Source of the DNA: Pavlovales sp. CCMP2436
Taxonomy: Eukaryota > Haptophyta > Pavlovophyceae > Pavlovales
DNA: 18,226 nt
Assembly (NCBI GenBank): GCA_026770615.1
Contig: MU631312.1
Coordinates: forward strand, 69,379 to 87,604
Reading direction: 5' to 3'
A program made the translations under genes and the position numbers. Of the stretch, positions 1 through 10,176 are shown piece by piece; within the stretch, counting starts at the first letter, position 1, and each line of letters begins with the position of its first letter. Below the pieces are notes generated by a model. That model worked only from the letters and a program-made list of their open reading frames with translations, did no database searches and was not told where the DNA came from.

Positions 1-1170
1 GAAAGAGGATGCCCAGGTCTCTTGTGCCCTGGAGGTAGCGGAAGACTCGACACGCCGCGACGTGGTCACGTACGCGAGGCTTGCTCATCCGCCGCGCCAG
101 CATGCCGACAGAGTGAGCGATGTCATGCCGGCACGTCGTCACGCAGAACATCGGCGCGTCCGTCATCTCCTGGTAGAGCTGGACGTCCTTGCGATTGAGC
201 ATCGTCTCGTCCGAGGTCTGGATGGGGTCGTCGCGCAATGCCTCTGGGTTGCGCACAGCCCGACAGTCCGACATGTGGAAACGGGCGAGGATGCCAACGA
301 TGTACTGCGTCAGGTGCATGTGGATGCCGTACTTGCCGACCGTTTACTGCGCGCCAAGGAACTTGTCCAGATCTTGTAGCTTGAGCTCGTAGTCCTCCTT
401 GAGCGAGTCGGCCAGCTCCTAGAACGCCAGCGAGTTGGCGGAGGCGTTTAGCGCGAGCATGTCGTCGACAAAGATGCCGACTGAGATGAACCCCCCACAC
501 TGCGTCTCCTTCAAGAAGATGCACGGCGCGACCTCGGACTGGATGAAGCCACGCTCGAGCAGCCGCGCTCGGTTGTTCTTGAACCAGGCCCGTCCCGACA
601 GACGGAGGCCGGGGTGAGCCTTCACTTGCCGAGCCGCGATCTTGAACCCGTCGAGCGCGGCAAGCTTGGGCTCGTACCCCGGCGGCAGCTCGTCAGCACG
701 TTGTCCTCCTCGAGCCGAGAGTTAAGGTACGCGTCCTTAACGTCTCCGACCGATAGAACATCGCGAATCTAGAGCACAGCGACCTGCGGGTTTGCGCACC
801 TGCGCAGCCGCTTGCCGTGGATCTTGGCGTCGACCGCTATCATCATGCGAATTTGCTCGCCGCGGGCGGTCGGTGAGAATGTCTGCTCGAAGTAGATACC
901 TGGACGCTGCATGTTGCCTCACACGACGGTGCGCGCCTTGAACCGCGTGACCTCGTTCTCGTTGCTCGACTTGAGCGAGTAGGTCCAGCGGCAGGGAAGC
1001 AGCCTCGTCTTGAGCGGCACGGCGACCTCTTGGAACGTGCCCTTCTCGTCATGCATCTTGGAGTGGTCCTGCATGACTCGCAGCCAGTCCGCGGCGTGCT
1101 CTGAGCGTAAGGCCTGCTTATAGTTAGTAGGGATGCTTGCTGATTGCCCGCCGTAGAACGCTGTGTTGGC
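1..1170 (-). pseudogene. copia reverse transcriptase and RNase H-side fragment
   Basis: The N-terminal RT block (WTYSLKSSNENEVTRFKART) ends at a TGA at about 919-921, where the family has Arg, so a CGA to TGA change is likely. Next come YFEQTFSPTARGEQIR, GDVKDAYLNSRLEE (first catalytic Asp) after a frame change, LRLSGRAWFKNN, and GIFVDDML (456-475), the copia YVDD box. Then follow KLQDLDKFLGA and, up to the window edge, DIAHSVGMLARRMSKPRV and VFRYLQGTRDLGI, which lead into RNase H. Stops TAG near 769 and 418 and TAA near 345 break the frame. Opposite-strand reading frames here are shadows. Confidence 0.85.
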
Positions 1171-1639
1171 CGGTCGTGCGTGCGCTACGATAGGGCTGCT
1201 CGATGCTGCGGCGGCAGCGACTCGACCACTCGGCGCGGAGCCGACGCGACTGCGCGATGCGGCCGCCGTGTCAGCGTCTTGACCACGCGGCACGGCCAAG
1301 CCGCGCGACTTGCTCCTTGACGCTCGATCACGCCTCTGCGGGTCGTGCTTGAGCGTGAGGGGCGGAGCGCCTGCAGGCCGCAAGATGATGGCCTCGGTCT
1401 TGCCGGCCTCAAGCTCGCTCTCGCTCTCCGACTCGACGGACTCGGGCTTGCCGACAGGCGTGGACGACTCGGACTCGCCGACGGGCGTGGACGGCTCGGA
1501 CTCGAAAGGCGTGTGCCCCCCCTCGAGGAGCGGGCGCTCGTCGACTTGTACATTCCGCGAGAATGCGAGGTGTCCTCGCCGCGGCCCATCACTCTGCCGC
1601 GCGCCGACTGCATGCCGAACTTGCCCTTGAGTTTGGTCC

Positions 1640-2497
1640 CCTCTCCAAGAAAGAGAACCCGGCACGGCGCCCCAAAGATTACAGAGTGCTTGCCGCTCGG
1701 TCGCCGGCCGAAGAAAGCTCGAAAGGCGAGACAAAGCGCACGGCGCCAGTCGTCGGGTCAACGACGCACCGCGATGCGAGACGGTTGCGAGCAGCAACCG
1801 CGTGCCTGAACGCCCAATGCCAATGGCGAAAGCTTTGGCCTGACGTGGCCAGCCTAGCACCCACATCAGGCTCGAGAGTCCCAAAGCTGCGCTTAGCCAC
1901 GCCATTGCTGGCAGGAGTGTGCAGGCACGACGTGACGTTGGCCGCCAGGCCATACTCGAGAAGCACCTTGCCAGAGGCCTCTGAGTTCAAAGATGTACCT
2001 CCGTCGGTGTGAACGTACCGACGAAACTCCTTGCCAAGCATGAACAAGCCGCCGGCATGTGCCGACGCGCCGAGCTCGGAAAGGTAGTGCCGTGCGAGCC
2101 CCGGGATCTCGTGCTGCGACTTCGCAAAATAAGCCCGGCGGAATCGCGAGTATGCATCCACGAAGGGAATGGCATACTTGTAACCCGACCGGTCCCCTCG
2201 ATGTTCTTGATGAGCAAGTCGTGCTTGGACGCCGAGTAGACGTCAGGTACGTGATCTCGCCGGCGGCCTTGGCATAGGGCAACGGCAACTCGTGTGTGAG
2301 TCGCCGCATGCGTGCGTCCGACAGCGTGTTGAGGGCCGACGCCATTGAAGTTTGACTCCCCATGTCGTCGACTGCCCTGCACGTCCGCGCGAGCAGGTTC
2401 TTGTCCGTTGTGCCCGTCCGGAGAGACCACAAACGCAGCCAGTCCACAGAGGGACGCACCCCTCCGTGACCAGCAACACCGGTCTCCCCCAGGCCAC
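1640..2497 (-). pseudogene. copia integrase fragment
   Basis: The integrase core is recognisable in pieces: a first catalytic strand (MDAYSRFRRAYF, near 2125-2161), a second block (VHTDGGTSLNSEA, near 1985-2020) and a third (TPASNGVAKRSF, near 1885-1930). The third matches the copia TPxxNGVAER signature carrying the last acidic residue of the DDE triad, but Glu has become Lys (VAKR). The N-terminal zinc-binding part between 2200 and 2497 is split over two frames and only faintly visible. Downstream, about 1380-1510, is a Ser/Glu-rich tract with repeated TPVG-E units before the reverse transcriptase begins. Catalysis is not expected. Confidence 0.72.
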
Positions 2498-3947
2498 CTA
2501 GTTTCCCTGGCCATAGGAGGCCTGGGAACGCTGCTCTGCGCGGCGTAGGTTGGAGGGGCCACCGCGGCGCGACGATGCGCGTACCTTTGGCAGCTGCGCG
2601 GCTGCGGCTGGCTTGCCGTCGGCCGACGCCTTGTTGGCGCGCATGCTTGCGAGCCTGCCGCTGATGCCGTTGATCACAACGAGACCGGTGATCTCGGCGA
2701 CCGACTGCAACGCTCCTCCCCAGTGGACGATGTGGCTGCTGGACTTGATGCCGCCGACCCTGCACGCCTCCACCTCCTTGGTGATCATCTTCTTGGGGAA
2801 CAGGCTCTGGTCGGCGCCAGAGTCCAGGCATATCTTGACGTTGTCGAACGAGGTGCTGTCCTGACCCTGAATTTTGCCGTAGACCATGGAGTTCTTGTCG
2901 ACGGCGACGCGGCCGCCGCCGATGGCCGAGAGGTCGAGGTACGACCCTCCCTTCGCGAAGTGGACGGTTGCGCCTGCCTCAATAAGGCACGACACGCTGA
3001 TGAGCGGGACCGACACTTCGTTGGTGCCCTTTGCGTGTAGCTCAACCTTGGCACCGAGCTTGGGGCGGGTGTCCAACTCGCCACGGCGGCCGTCGTTGCT
3101 GAGCACCGCGGGGTGCTGGGGAATCGCAGAGCGGGCGTGCGCATGCTGCCGTGTCTCTGCGATGAGCCCGTACCCGCCGCGCCCGCCGCCACAGCCCTTT
3201 ATCTCGCCATGCCCGCGCTGGGAGCTGACAAAGCCGCGGCCATACCCGAAGTGGAAGCCGTCAATCTCCGGCTTGTCCTGCTTGGTGTCGTTGGAGAAGG
3301 TCACCTTCTGCACGTCGGTAGAACTCGACGCGGCGACGGCCTCGAACTGGTCAGAACGGTCGGAGTCGGAGCCGTCGGACTTAGACTCGGATTTGGACTC
3401 GTCGCCGGGGATCAAGAACGGCAAGTTGTCGGTGTCACTGTACGACGAGGTGTCGGTGTCCGACACATCGGAGTCGTTGCCGGAGAAGATGGTAGATGAG
3501 GTCGTGAGAGCATGCGCGCTTGCGCCCTTGCGAGCCGAGCCGCCGATGCGGATGGCGGGCTTGAGCAACGCCTGCTCCCTGTGCGGCGGCAGCGACGAAG
3601 TTGCCGGCGCCTGCTCCTTGCGCAGGAGCGGGCAGTTGCGCTTGAGGTGCCCGAACTTGCCGCAGTTGTAGCAGCAGCTCATCTTCTTGAGGCGCCCCTT
3701 CGAGATCCCCTTGACGTCCAGCTCGTTGCCGATGATGCCCTGCGCGAGGGCCTTGTCCTTGTCGGTGATCGCCTGGAAGCGGCCGAGCACCCGCTGGTTG
3801 ATCACCGGGTTGCCGAGGTCGGCGAGGGTGATCTTGAACGACTTGAACTCGTCGTTGTTCTTGCCCTTGTCAAACCGAGAGAGGTTGAAACCGGCACGGG
3901 GGAAGCTCCCCGATGACGTTATGTTGGATACGCCGGTAGATCTCATC
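2498..3947 (-). pseudogene. copia gag-protease fragment
   Basis: This is the longest open stretch of the copia element. A CCHC zinc knuckle (CYNCGKFGHLKRNC, about 3632-3678) binds nucleic acid in gag proteins. It is followed by an acidic Ser/Asp/Glu-rich spacer (about 3300-3500), a Gly/Arg-rich patch and an aspartic protease signature (LDSGADQSLF, near 2795-2826). The DSGA tetrad is the retrotransposon protease active site. The frame stays open upstream to 4222, but that part has no recognisable gag and overlaps likely untranslated sequence, so I start at the methionine at about 3947. Copia gag normally has a few hundred residues before the knuckle; here there are about 90, so the 5' end is probably deleted. 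Confidence 0.8.
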
Positions 3948-3950
3948 TCT

Positions 3951-4282
3951 TGTCTAGTCCTTGCAGCGCTAGATGGTACCCGTCGACTCGACGGGCGGCA
4001 GATCTCAAGGGAAGTTGAGCGAATGTAAGCGGAAAAGAAACAGACAAACAAAAACGGCTGATGAAGCCAAAGCGAGCGGGTAACCGAAACCTGTAATCGA
4101 AGAGTGATTAACAGCAACAGTGTTGCTATTAATCTGACTCTCGGTTCAACTGGACTGTAAGTCCAATGACTTGACCACAGTAGCAAGCGGCTTACCCGTA
4201 TGACACGGGTTGGAACCAGCAAGTGTGTGCTGTGTGCTGCGGGGCAGGCGGTCAGCGATATAGGCTGGAGTACATGCAGTAG
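3951..4282. other. Spacer between the copia element and the plus-strand retroelement
   Basis: No supported gene. It should contain the copia 5' untranslated region or LTR, but no terminal repeat can be paired with anything in the window. A minus-strand TGGTTCCAACCCGTGT at about 4201-4216 has the TGG start of a tRNA primer-binding site, but I could not match it to a known tRNA end. Confidence 0.4.
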
Positions 4283-4284
4283 TA

Positions 4285-4450
4285 CAGGGGATCGCGGGCA
4301 ATAAGAACGGCGCTTTTTGAGGCTGAGGCTGAGTTTCTTAGCAAATTACATACAAACATTGCTTAAAATTGCTTAAATTACATACTAACAATGCAAAAAA
4401 AGAGGCTCAGTTTCTTAACATGACGGTTTCTTATTGCCCGCGATTCCCTG
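4285..4450. mobile_element. Small inverted-repeat element (MITE-like), copy 1
   Basis: Terminal inverted repeats CAGGGGATCGCGGGCAATAA (from 4285) and its near-perfect complement ending at 4450 are flanked by TA on both sides (4283-4284 and 4451-4452), as expected of a TA target duplication. The 166-bp interior is AT-richer, with inverted halves carrying GCTTAAATTACATAC-like sequence. It has no coding capacity, so it is a non-autonomous DNA element. A second, inverted copy of the family lies at 10429-10757. Confidence 0.75.
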
Positions 4451-4461
4451 TATTGTCTACG

Positions 4462-5500
4462 ATGGCGGAGGCTCTCCTCCGCCTCCTCCTCGCGGTCGCC
4501 TGCACAGGCGCCGTGTTCGCTATGGGTGGCGTGCCCTCGGGCGACGTCGACATGCCGAACCTCCTTTCCTTCATCCCACCCGCCCCGCAGCTGCGCTCCC
4601 CGCTGCTCGAGGCCATCAACGAGTCCTTCCTGCTGGTGCAGAAGGACTCCATTTAGGACGACATCACCCTCGCGCGCAAGGTGCTCGCGCTGATGCCCAT
4701 CCTTAACACGGGGGGCAGACCCGCGGCTCCGTCATCGTGGGCGCCCTCGTCATTAGAGCTCGACGCCGGGCTACTGAGCCGCTATCGCAAGGCGAGCACA
4801 GGCATTCACCCCGACAAGTTCAACAGCATTCCAAACATCACCATCTACGACGAGTTCAAGGCGGGCATGCTCTACAAGCTCGACGCGGCCGCGAAGGCGA
4901 CGATCAAGAGGCAGCCCGCCAACGACGTCCAGGACGCCATGCCAAATCCCCGCTCGATCGACTGGTCTAACAACTTGCACTTCCACGTCACCGCCCGGCC
5001 CTGGCTCGCGCAGCCGGCCTGCCCCGAGGCGCACGACCTGCCGACCGGAGCGCCGTCCTTGCTCGAGCGCATGGCTGTTGCGCGCGCCGCTCAGGATGCA
5101 TCTCCTTACCTCACCACGGCCTCTTACACGGCTGCCGCCAAGATCCACAACGCTCTGGCGGGCCGTGACAACGCCAAAACTGCAGCTTCAGCCGCGGCTA
5201 TCGCAGATGCATTGGCCCGAGGCGCGCCGCTGCCAACCGCGCTGACATGCGAGCCAAAGCTTGACTATCTGACGGGGAAAATGCCAAGGCAGACCCGCCG
5301 GCCCGCGAGCCCGATGAGCGGGCGAGCCCGGCGGCAAACACACGCCAGCAGCAGCAGCACGCATCGCAACCGCCTTACCGCGCGCCGCCTGGCCACTACG
5401 CGCGGCCGGCACAGCGGCAGGGCCAGCCGCCACAGCCGCCGCCACGGCCGCCACCGCCGTCCACGCACCCCCCCACCGGACCGCCGCCCCATCGCCTTAC
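4462..5500 (+). pseudogene. Retroelement N-terminal region, function unknown
   Basis: The ATG at 4462 lies just outside the small inverted-repeat element and opens a frame with a hydrophobic start (LLRLLLAVACTGAVFAM). An in-frame TAG follows at 4654-4656. The frame then runs through an alanine-rich region containing SIPNITIYDEFKAGMLYKL. Near 5275-5281 (GGGGAAAA) the plausible frame shifts to one encoding a Gln run and Pro-rich linker, and near 5468-5474 (a C7 run) it shifts again into the frame that reaches the reverse transcriptase. I recognise no domain. Its place matches the N-terminal DNA- or RNA-binding part of non-LTR proteins, but no zinc finger or Myb motif is visible. The signal-peptide look of the first residues is probably chance. 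Confidence 0.5.
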
Positions 5501-5506
5501 CCGCCA

Positions 5507-7735
5507 ATGCCGCTGCCCTATGCCCCCCCACCGACCGCCGACGACGACGGCCCACCGCAGAACCGCCAGCGCCACGGCGATGCAGCAGATCCCGCCATGC
5601 AGACGCGTGCGCCCAACCGCGCGCGCCCGGAAGACCAGTGGGGCTCGGCAGTTCACTATCTCGATGTGATGGATCTGGCCGGGTTCAACGGCAACGCGCT
5701 TTCCATTGACGCGGGCAAGATCCCCCCCGAGCACCGCGAGAACTGGGCCGAGTTCAACACCGAGGTGCTCACTCACCCCCAGCACGCCACCACCGACCTC
5801 GAGCGCGACCGGTGCTACAAGCTGATGATCGTTGCACCCTCCCTCTTCTTCCGCAAGTCGGCGCGCGGCGGCCACGGCACAGTGCGAGCCATTGCGAACC
5901 GCTTTGCCGCCTTGCGTTCGGGGGACCACGCCTCGCTCATTGACGGGTGGGCAAAGGCTATCGCCCTCAGCCGGGGCAGTGAGCCGCGCGACCGGACCGA
6001 GCTCGACAACTAGGTGAAAAAGGCACTCGGCAAGCTCAAGCGCGGCCTCGTCTCGGACGCCGCTCGCCTTCTCGAGAGCCATGGAGTCGCAGACATCTTC
6101 AACCCCGAGATCTTGGAGCAGATGCGCCTCAAGCACCCGATCCGCAAACCGGAGAACCGTATGCCAGACTCCCTCCCGATCCCAGACCCGAGCGAGCGTC
6201 TCAACGTTCTTCCTGAGACGGCCAGGCTCGTGTACAGCGCACTGCCCTGCGAGAAGGCGCAAGGCGCATCCGCATGGCGATACGAGATGCTCACCGCGCT
6301 AGCCCCGTCGGTCCCGTTTGCAAGCGAAGCGGCCAACGAGGCTGTGTGCATCCACGCTTGGTTCGCCACGGGACCTGCCAACGGCGACTTTCTGCCCTGG
6401 TTCAACTTCGTCCTCACCGCCGTCCGACTCATCCCGCTGCACAAGAGCGACCAGATGCCCCTGGCGGGGGAGACGCCGGACGTCCGCCCGATCGGCATCT
6501 CATGCGCGCTCCACCGAGCTCTCACCCGCACCATCTTCGCCGAGGGTGAGCTGCGCGACATGCTGCGTGACTACCTCTCGCCTACACAGCTCGCAGTCTT
6601 CGTCCCGAGCGGTGGCACCAAGCTTGTGTTTGCGGTACGGGAGCTACTCGACGCCCACCCCGAGTTCTGCGCGGTGAACATCGACTTTAAAAACGCCTTC
6701 AACTCCGTCACCCGCGCCGGCTTGCTCGCCGAAGTGCTCGACAACCCCACGGCAGCACCGATGGCCCGCCTGCTATACTCCCTCATATCGCCCAAGTCGC
6801 TGATCTTCGGTGGCTCCAGCTAGTTCCTCGAGCAAATTCTTGCGTTCTGCAGCGAGGAGGGGGTGCAGCAGGGCTCTATCGATGGGATGATCGCATTTGC
6901 AATGGCAATCCGCGCCTCCCTTGGGGTGCTAGACGCCGAGCTTGTGGCTGGTTGTGGCGGGGCTGCGCGCGCTGGTGTAGACGACGTGACTGCGCTCGGC
7001 ACGCCTGCCATCGTCTTCCCGGTCGTCGACAGGTTCCTGACCTCGATGCACGCGAAGCTGGGCCTCGAGGCCAACCTGATCAAGACTGTCAGCTACCTCT
7101 CCCCCGACCATGCCGCTGAGCTCGATCGCGTCCGCGTCATGTATAGCGTGCCCCTCGGCTTCGCGTGCTCTGCCGACGGCTCCATAACCCTCGGCATCAA
7201 AATATACGGCATCCCGCTCGGCTCGGTAGAGTTCATCGCCCTCACCATCGCCTTCAAGTGCAATCAGATCACCGGCACCTCTCAGAAACTCAACTCTCTG
7301 CTTGGTCTGAAGCACAAACAGGCGCTGTGGGCGATCACAGTCAACTCGACGGCACATAAGGGTGGCTACTGGGCTCAGCACTGCTTCTCCGACGAGAACA
7401 TCGACTTCTGCCTCGGCGTGGACAACGCCATCCTCAAGCAGGCGTCTGTGGCGCTTGGCTGCGACCCGACCACCGACTGGCTGGCGCACAAGCGCCTCTA
7501 CCTACCGACGCGCCTGGCCGGCCTCGGCTTACCCTCGCTCTCCGAGACGCGCTCGGCCGCCTTCGTCGCGTCGGCGGCACGCGCAGCGACCTCCTTCCTA
7601 GATCAGCACGACGCGACGGGCACAGTGACGGTGTGCGGCGTCCTCGAGCGGCCGTCGATCGCGGAGCGAATCGGGAGTGACTCCTTCCCCCCACCTGGGT
7701 CGCAGGGCTGGCGGAAGTTCGGCGACTCCGGCTCG
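5507..7735 (+). pseudogene. Reverse transcriptase region of the retroelement
   Basis: One frame runs from 5507 to about 7735, broken by TAG at 6011-6013 and 6821-6823. Visible blocks are RPIGISCALHRALTR (finger region, near 6486-6530), VNIDFKNAFNSVTR (motif A, first catalytic Asp, near 6674-6714), EEGVQQGSIDG (motif B, near 6854-6886) and AGVDDVTAL (motif C, catalytic Asp pair, near 6971-6997). The family normally has GVQQGDPLGP in motif B; here DPLGP is replaced by SIDGM, an unusual change next to the nucleotide-binding glycine. The thumb-like segment continues to LAGLGLPSLSETRSAAFVAS. The upstream part (GSAVHYLDVMDLAGFNGNAL) is family-specific and unassigned. Confidence 0.78.
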
Positions 7736-9064
7736 CCTCGGCGCGGCAATCATCGTGACCGGCACCGCCCTGCGCGCTCGCGTGCCACCCGGGAACACGG
7801 ACGAGCTCCGCGTGCTACGTGTGCCCTCAGAAGAGATGGACCTGCGCGACAAGGGGCTGCACGGCGCCGGCCTGCAGGCGGCCATCACGTCGGACCTTCA
7901 GCAGATTGAGCACGAGACGCTGAGTGAGCAGCTCGCGCACCGGCCGCGTGGAGACCGCCAGATGCAGCTCTTCCGCAACATCTCGCGCGAGAGCATGCTC
8001 GTCTTCACGGTGCTCCCTGCCGGTCTCGCCAAGATGCCCAACGACGAGTGGACCAAGATATCCGCACGCGCCCTCGGCCTCCCGAGCCCCGCGTGCGCTC
8101 ACCTCGTCGGGCGCCCACTCCCCCAGGTCTCCGGCCGCAACACCACACACGTCGACCCCTACGGCGACACGCTCGCTGCAGCCACCAATTTCCAGCGCGG
8201 CCACTTCGCCAAGCTCCAGCACGACCTCGTCGTCAGGGCGGTCGCGCGCTTCCCGACCGTGTATGGCTGCACCCAAGCCCAGGCGGAGAACTCAGAGATT
8301 TTCGGCTCCGTTCTGCGGCAGAACCCCGGTTCGATGCGGACCGAGGAGGCGCTTCTCCGCGCGCGCGCGCGGCTACAGTCGACGTCTATGTGGAGCTCGA
8401 CCAGCCTGATGGACAGGCCGCCGTTGGTCACATCGTCGAGATGAAGACGGTCCACTACGGCCTGACGCACTACAACGCGGTCGCGCCGACGCGCGGCCAC
8501 GCGGTAGAGAACCGCTCTGGCAAGCTCGATGCTGAGCGCAGGAGGCAGCTCCAGCAGACCGACCGCGAGGTTTCCGGCACGCGAGAGGGCCAGGTGGGAC
8601 CGATGGAGCAGCGGCTCAACGGCTTCCCCCCCGTCATCGGTATAGCGACCAGCGGCTTCGGGGAGCAGTCAAAGAGCCTCGACAACCTTCTCAAAAACTT
8701 CGCTGGCATGGGTGCGGAGACGTGGATGAGCAAGCTCAGCACGCCGACGACGATGCAGGCGCGCAACACGCTTCTCGGGCTCATGCGCAAGGAGCTCGGA
8801 GTGATTGTGGCGCGCGGCCGTGCCAGGCTCATCCTTGCCCGCGCGCGCTCGCTGCACACGCAGACTGCGCGCGAGGCAGCTGGTGCCCGGGGTGCACCTT
8901 GGTTCCAGCGCACCGGCCGCTCGGCAAACGGGCCCGAGGACGCCTCTGCGCACGCGGACGGCGCGTACCGTGACGACAACTGGCGCAGCCACAATGCCGA
9001 CCGGGGCGCACGCCTCGGCCGCGGTGGCCGCGGCGGTTGCGGCGGACAGGGCACACGCACCTAA
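7735..9064 (+). pseudogene. Retroelement C-terminal region, possible restriction-like endonuclease
   Basis: After a frame change near 7700-7745, one frame carries VDPYGDTLAAATNFQRGHFA and LQHDLVV (to about 8240). This resembles the DPxGDHxxxC...RHD block of RT proteins with a restriction-like endonuclease, although the expected cysteines are missing. After a slip in a CG repeat (8362-8371) the next frame gives VDVYVELDQPDG and HIVEMKTVHYG (8378-8455), an Asp followed by E-x-K, as in PD-(D/E)XK nucleases. The tail holds SLDNLLKNFAGMG and ARGRARLILARARSL, then an Arg/Gly-rich end and TAA. The truncated copy at 9352-9689 shares this tail, which helps confirm the frame. Confidence 0.55.
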
Positions 9065-9258
9065 ATGGACGTGAGCGTTGTCTGTGTGGGGAGGGAGAGG
9101 GGGGGGGAGCCTGTGGCAATTGCTACGAGTTCACCACCAACCTCACCTCTACCACCACCATTCCTGCTGCCAGGACTAACGGCTGACGTCGACCAAGTTA
9201 GTGAGTGAACAACACCTGTTGAACCATGCTGAGCCGCTATATTACTGATAGGGATTAT
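9065..9258. other. 3' flank of the retroelement
   Basis: No gene. A purine-rich G tract (about 9088-9110) and a short sequence TATATTACTGATAGGGAT (9238-9255) are seen. The latter recurs at 16579-16597 in intron 3, next to another tail copy, so it belongs to the dispersed retroelement-tail repeat. Confidence 0.5.
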
Positions 9259-9689
9259 ATATATTTGTGATAGAGATTCAAGCTGGCGTCTGACTGTTCT
9301 GAATGTTGTGCTGGTCTGAGCGCTGCGTCGCCCATTGCCTGCTGCGTGCCTTAGTCGGCTGCGCTGGCTTGGGCGCCACCGCGCGTGCCGATGGATCTCC
9401 GGTAGTGTGCCCGGGCAAGGGCGTTTAGGGAGATGATCTGCTGGTTGCTGTTTGTCGTGTTCCCACGCTGGGCAGCGATCGGGGCCAGCGCGCTCAAGCG
9501 CGCGAGCAGCAGCTGCGCATGGCCGCGTGCCGCGATCGTACCGATCGTGTCCATGAGTTGCTTCTTGATGCGCGCGGCCGCCTCCATCGGACTCACGCTC
9601 ATCAGCGCGTACATCTTACGGCCTCCCTGCGCCGCGATTTCTTTGACGAGCGAGTGCGTATCGGCGCTGTCCTCACCATATACATGCAA
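9259..9689 (-). mobile_element. 5'-truncated retroelement copy with its 3' tail
   Basis: A minus-strand frame of about 110 codons ends at TAA (9352-9354). Its segment TIAARGHAQLLLARLSAL aligns with ARGRARLILARARSL in the C-terminal tail of the long plus-strand element. The preceding residues (HSLVKEIAAQGG against SLDNLLKNFAGMG) also line up. It is therefore the 3' end of a related but clearly diverged element inserted in the opposite orientation, with the usual 5' truncation. Bases 9259-9351 are its 3' untranslated tail, reading CCAGCACAACATTCAGAACA and ending around CCCTATCA. The same tail is found at three other places in the window. The frame is open in the part that remains. Confidence 0.68.
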
Positions 9690-10120
9690 TAGCTAAGAGC
9701 ATATACAATAGTCATACCGTCAACAGAACGCCCAATAACTAATCTACTTCTTAAAATTACATACGAGCAATTCAGAATGCTATATACTGTATCCAAAATT
9801 TATCCCATTTGAAATATTTATTCGTTGTGCTAAATACTGTATCCACAAATCCCCCTTGAAAAAAAAGATCACGTTGTTACTTACTGATTTACTACCCCGC
9901 GCATTCAAACTCACAATTTTTTGAAAAATGTATAGAACAGAGCTCTCCGAGACGAATCCAGCAAGCCTAGAGCGAGCTCTGTCCTCAATTATGGAGGCTC
10001 ACCGTGTTCAGGATGGTCGTCTCCCACTTGTGGTCTGCCCGGGGGTGACCGAAGCCATCTAGCCGTATCATGGTGGGCCTATGATCTGTCGTATTCGAGA
10101 GTGCCGTTATTAAAAGTATG
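9690..10120. other. AT-rich non-coding stretch with a short hairpin
   Basis: No supported gene. TACTGTATCC is repeated about 60 bases apart (from 9785 and 9837). An inverted repeat AGAACAGAGCTC / GAGCTCTGTCCT (9934-9945 and 9974-9985, 11 of 12 pairing) could form a hairpin. The stretch lies between two inverted copies of the retroelement tail. Confidence 0.4.
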
Positions 10121-10176
10121 CCAGCACAACATTCAGAACAGTCAGACGCCAGCTTGAATCCCTATCATAAATATAG
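10121..10176 (+). repeat. Retroelement 3' tail copy, plus orientation
   Basis: Bases 10121-10176 are almost the exact reverse complement of 9259-9314, starting CCAGCACAACATTCAGAACA and ending CCCTATCATAAATATAG. It carries no coding remnant, so it is a very short 5'-truncated insertion or one end of a rearranged copy. Confidence 0.75.

Larger units (their letters stand above)
1..3950 (-). mobile_element. Degenerate Ty1/copia LTR retrotransposon, truncated by the window edge
   Basis: Reading leftwards on the minus strand, the pieces come in the order gag zinc knuckle, aspartic protease, integrase, reverse transcriptase, RNase H approach. Integrase before reverse transcriptase is the diagnostic Ty1/copia order. 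Reading frames change several times and at least four in-frame stops interrupt the pol part, so no intact polyprotein remains. The 3' end lies beyond base 1. No LTR pair can be defined inside the window: the 5' end beyond about 3950 has no clear LTR, and little gag precedes the zinc knuckle. The class is confident; the exact boundaries are not. Confidence 0.88.
4462..9064 (+). mobile_element. Decayed non-LTR-type retroelement
   Basis: About 1,530 codons can be followed across frames, from an ATG at 4462 to a TAA at about 9062. In order: an N-terminal unrecognised domain, a Pro/Gln-rich linker, a reverse transcriptase, and a C-terminal domain with an E-x-K motif. Three in-frame stops, all TAG (4654, 6011, 6821), and at least four frame changes interrupt it. 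The frame changes lie near 5275, 5470, 7700-7745 and 8362, mostly at homopolymers or a CG repeat. No LTRs, poly(A) tail or target duplication could be defined. The RT motifs and C-terminal layout resemble elements of the R2/NeSL type with a restriction-like endonuclease. That assignment is an inference. Confidence 0.75.

Noticed and set aside
62..625. Plus-strand open frames over the copia RT region
   Set aside because: They are antisense shadows of the clear minus-strand RT and RNase H-side motifs.
1185..1809. Several overlapping frames of 100-150 codons on both strands
   Set aside because: GC-rich Ser/Arg- and Leu-rich shadows over the copia integrase-RT linker; the minus-strand frame with the TPVG-E repeats fits the element.
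4140..4216. tRNA-like pieces: an anticodon-loop-like CTGTAAG in a short stem, and a TGGTTCCAACCCGTGT primer-site look on the minus strand
   Set aside because: No D arm, T loop or acceptor stem can be assembled on either strand, and the primer-site candidate matches no tRNA end I can name and has no LTR end beside it.
5188..6262. Long minus-strand frames (up to 288 codons) opposite the retroelement
   Set aside because: No motifs; they arise because the GC-rich plus-strand frame leaves few stops on the other strand.
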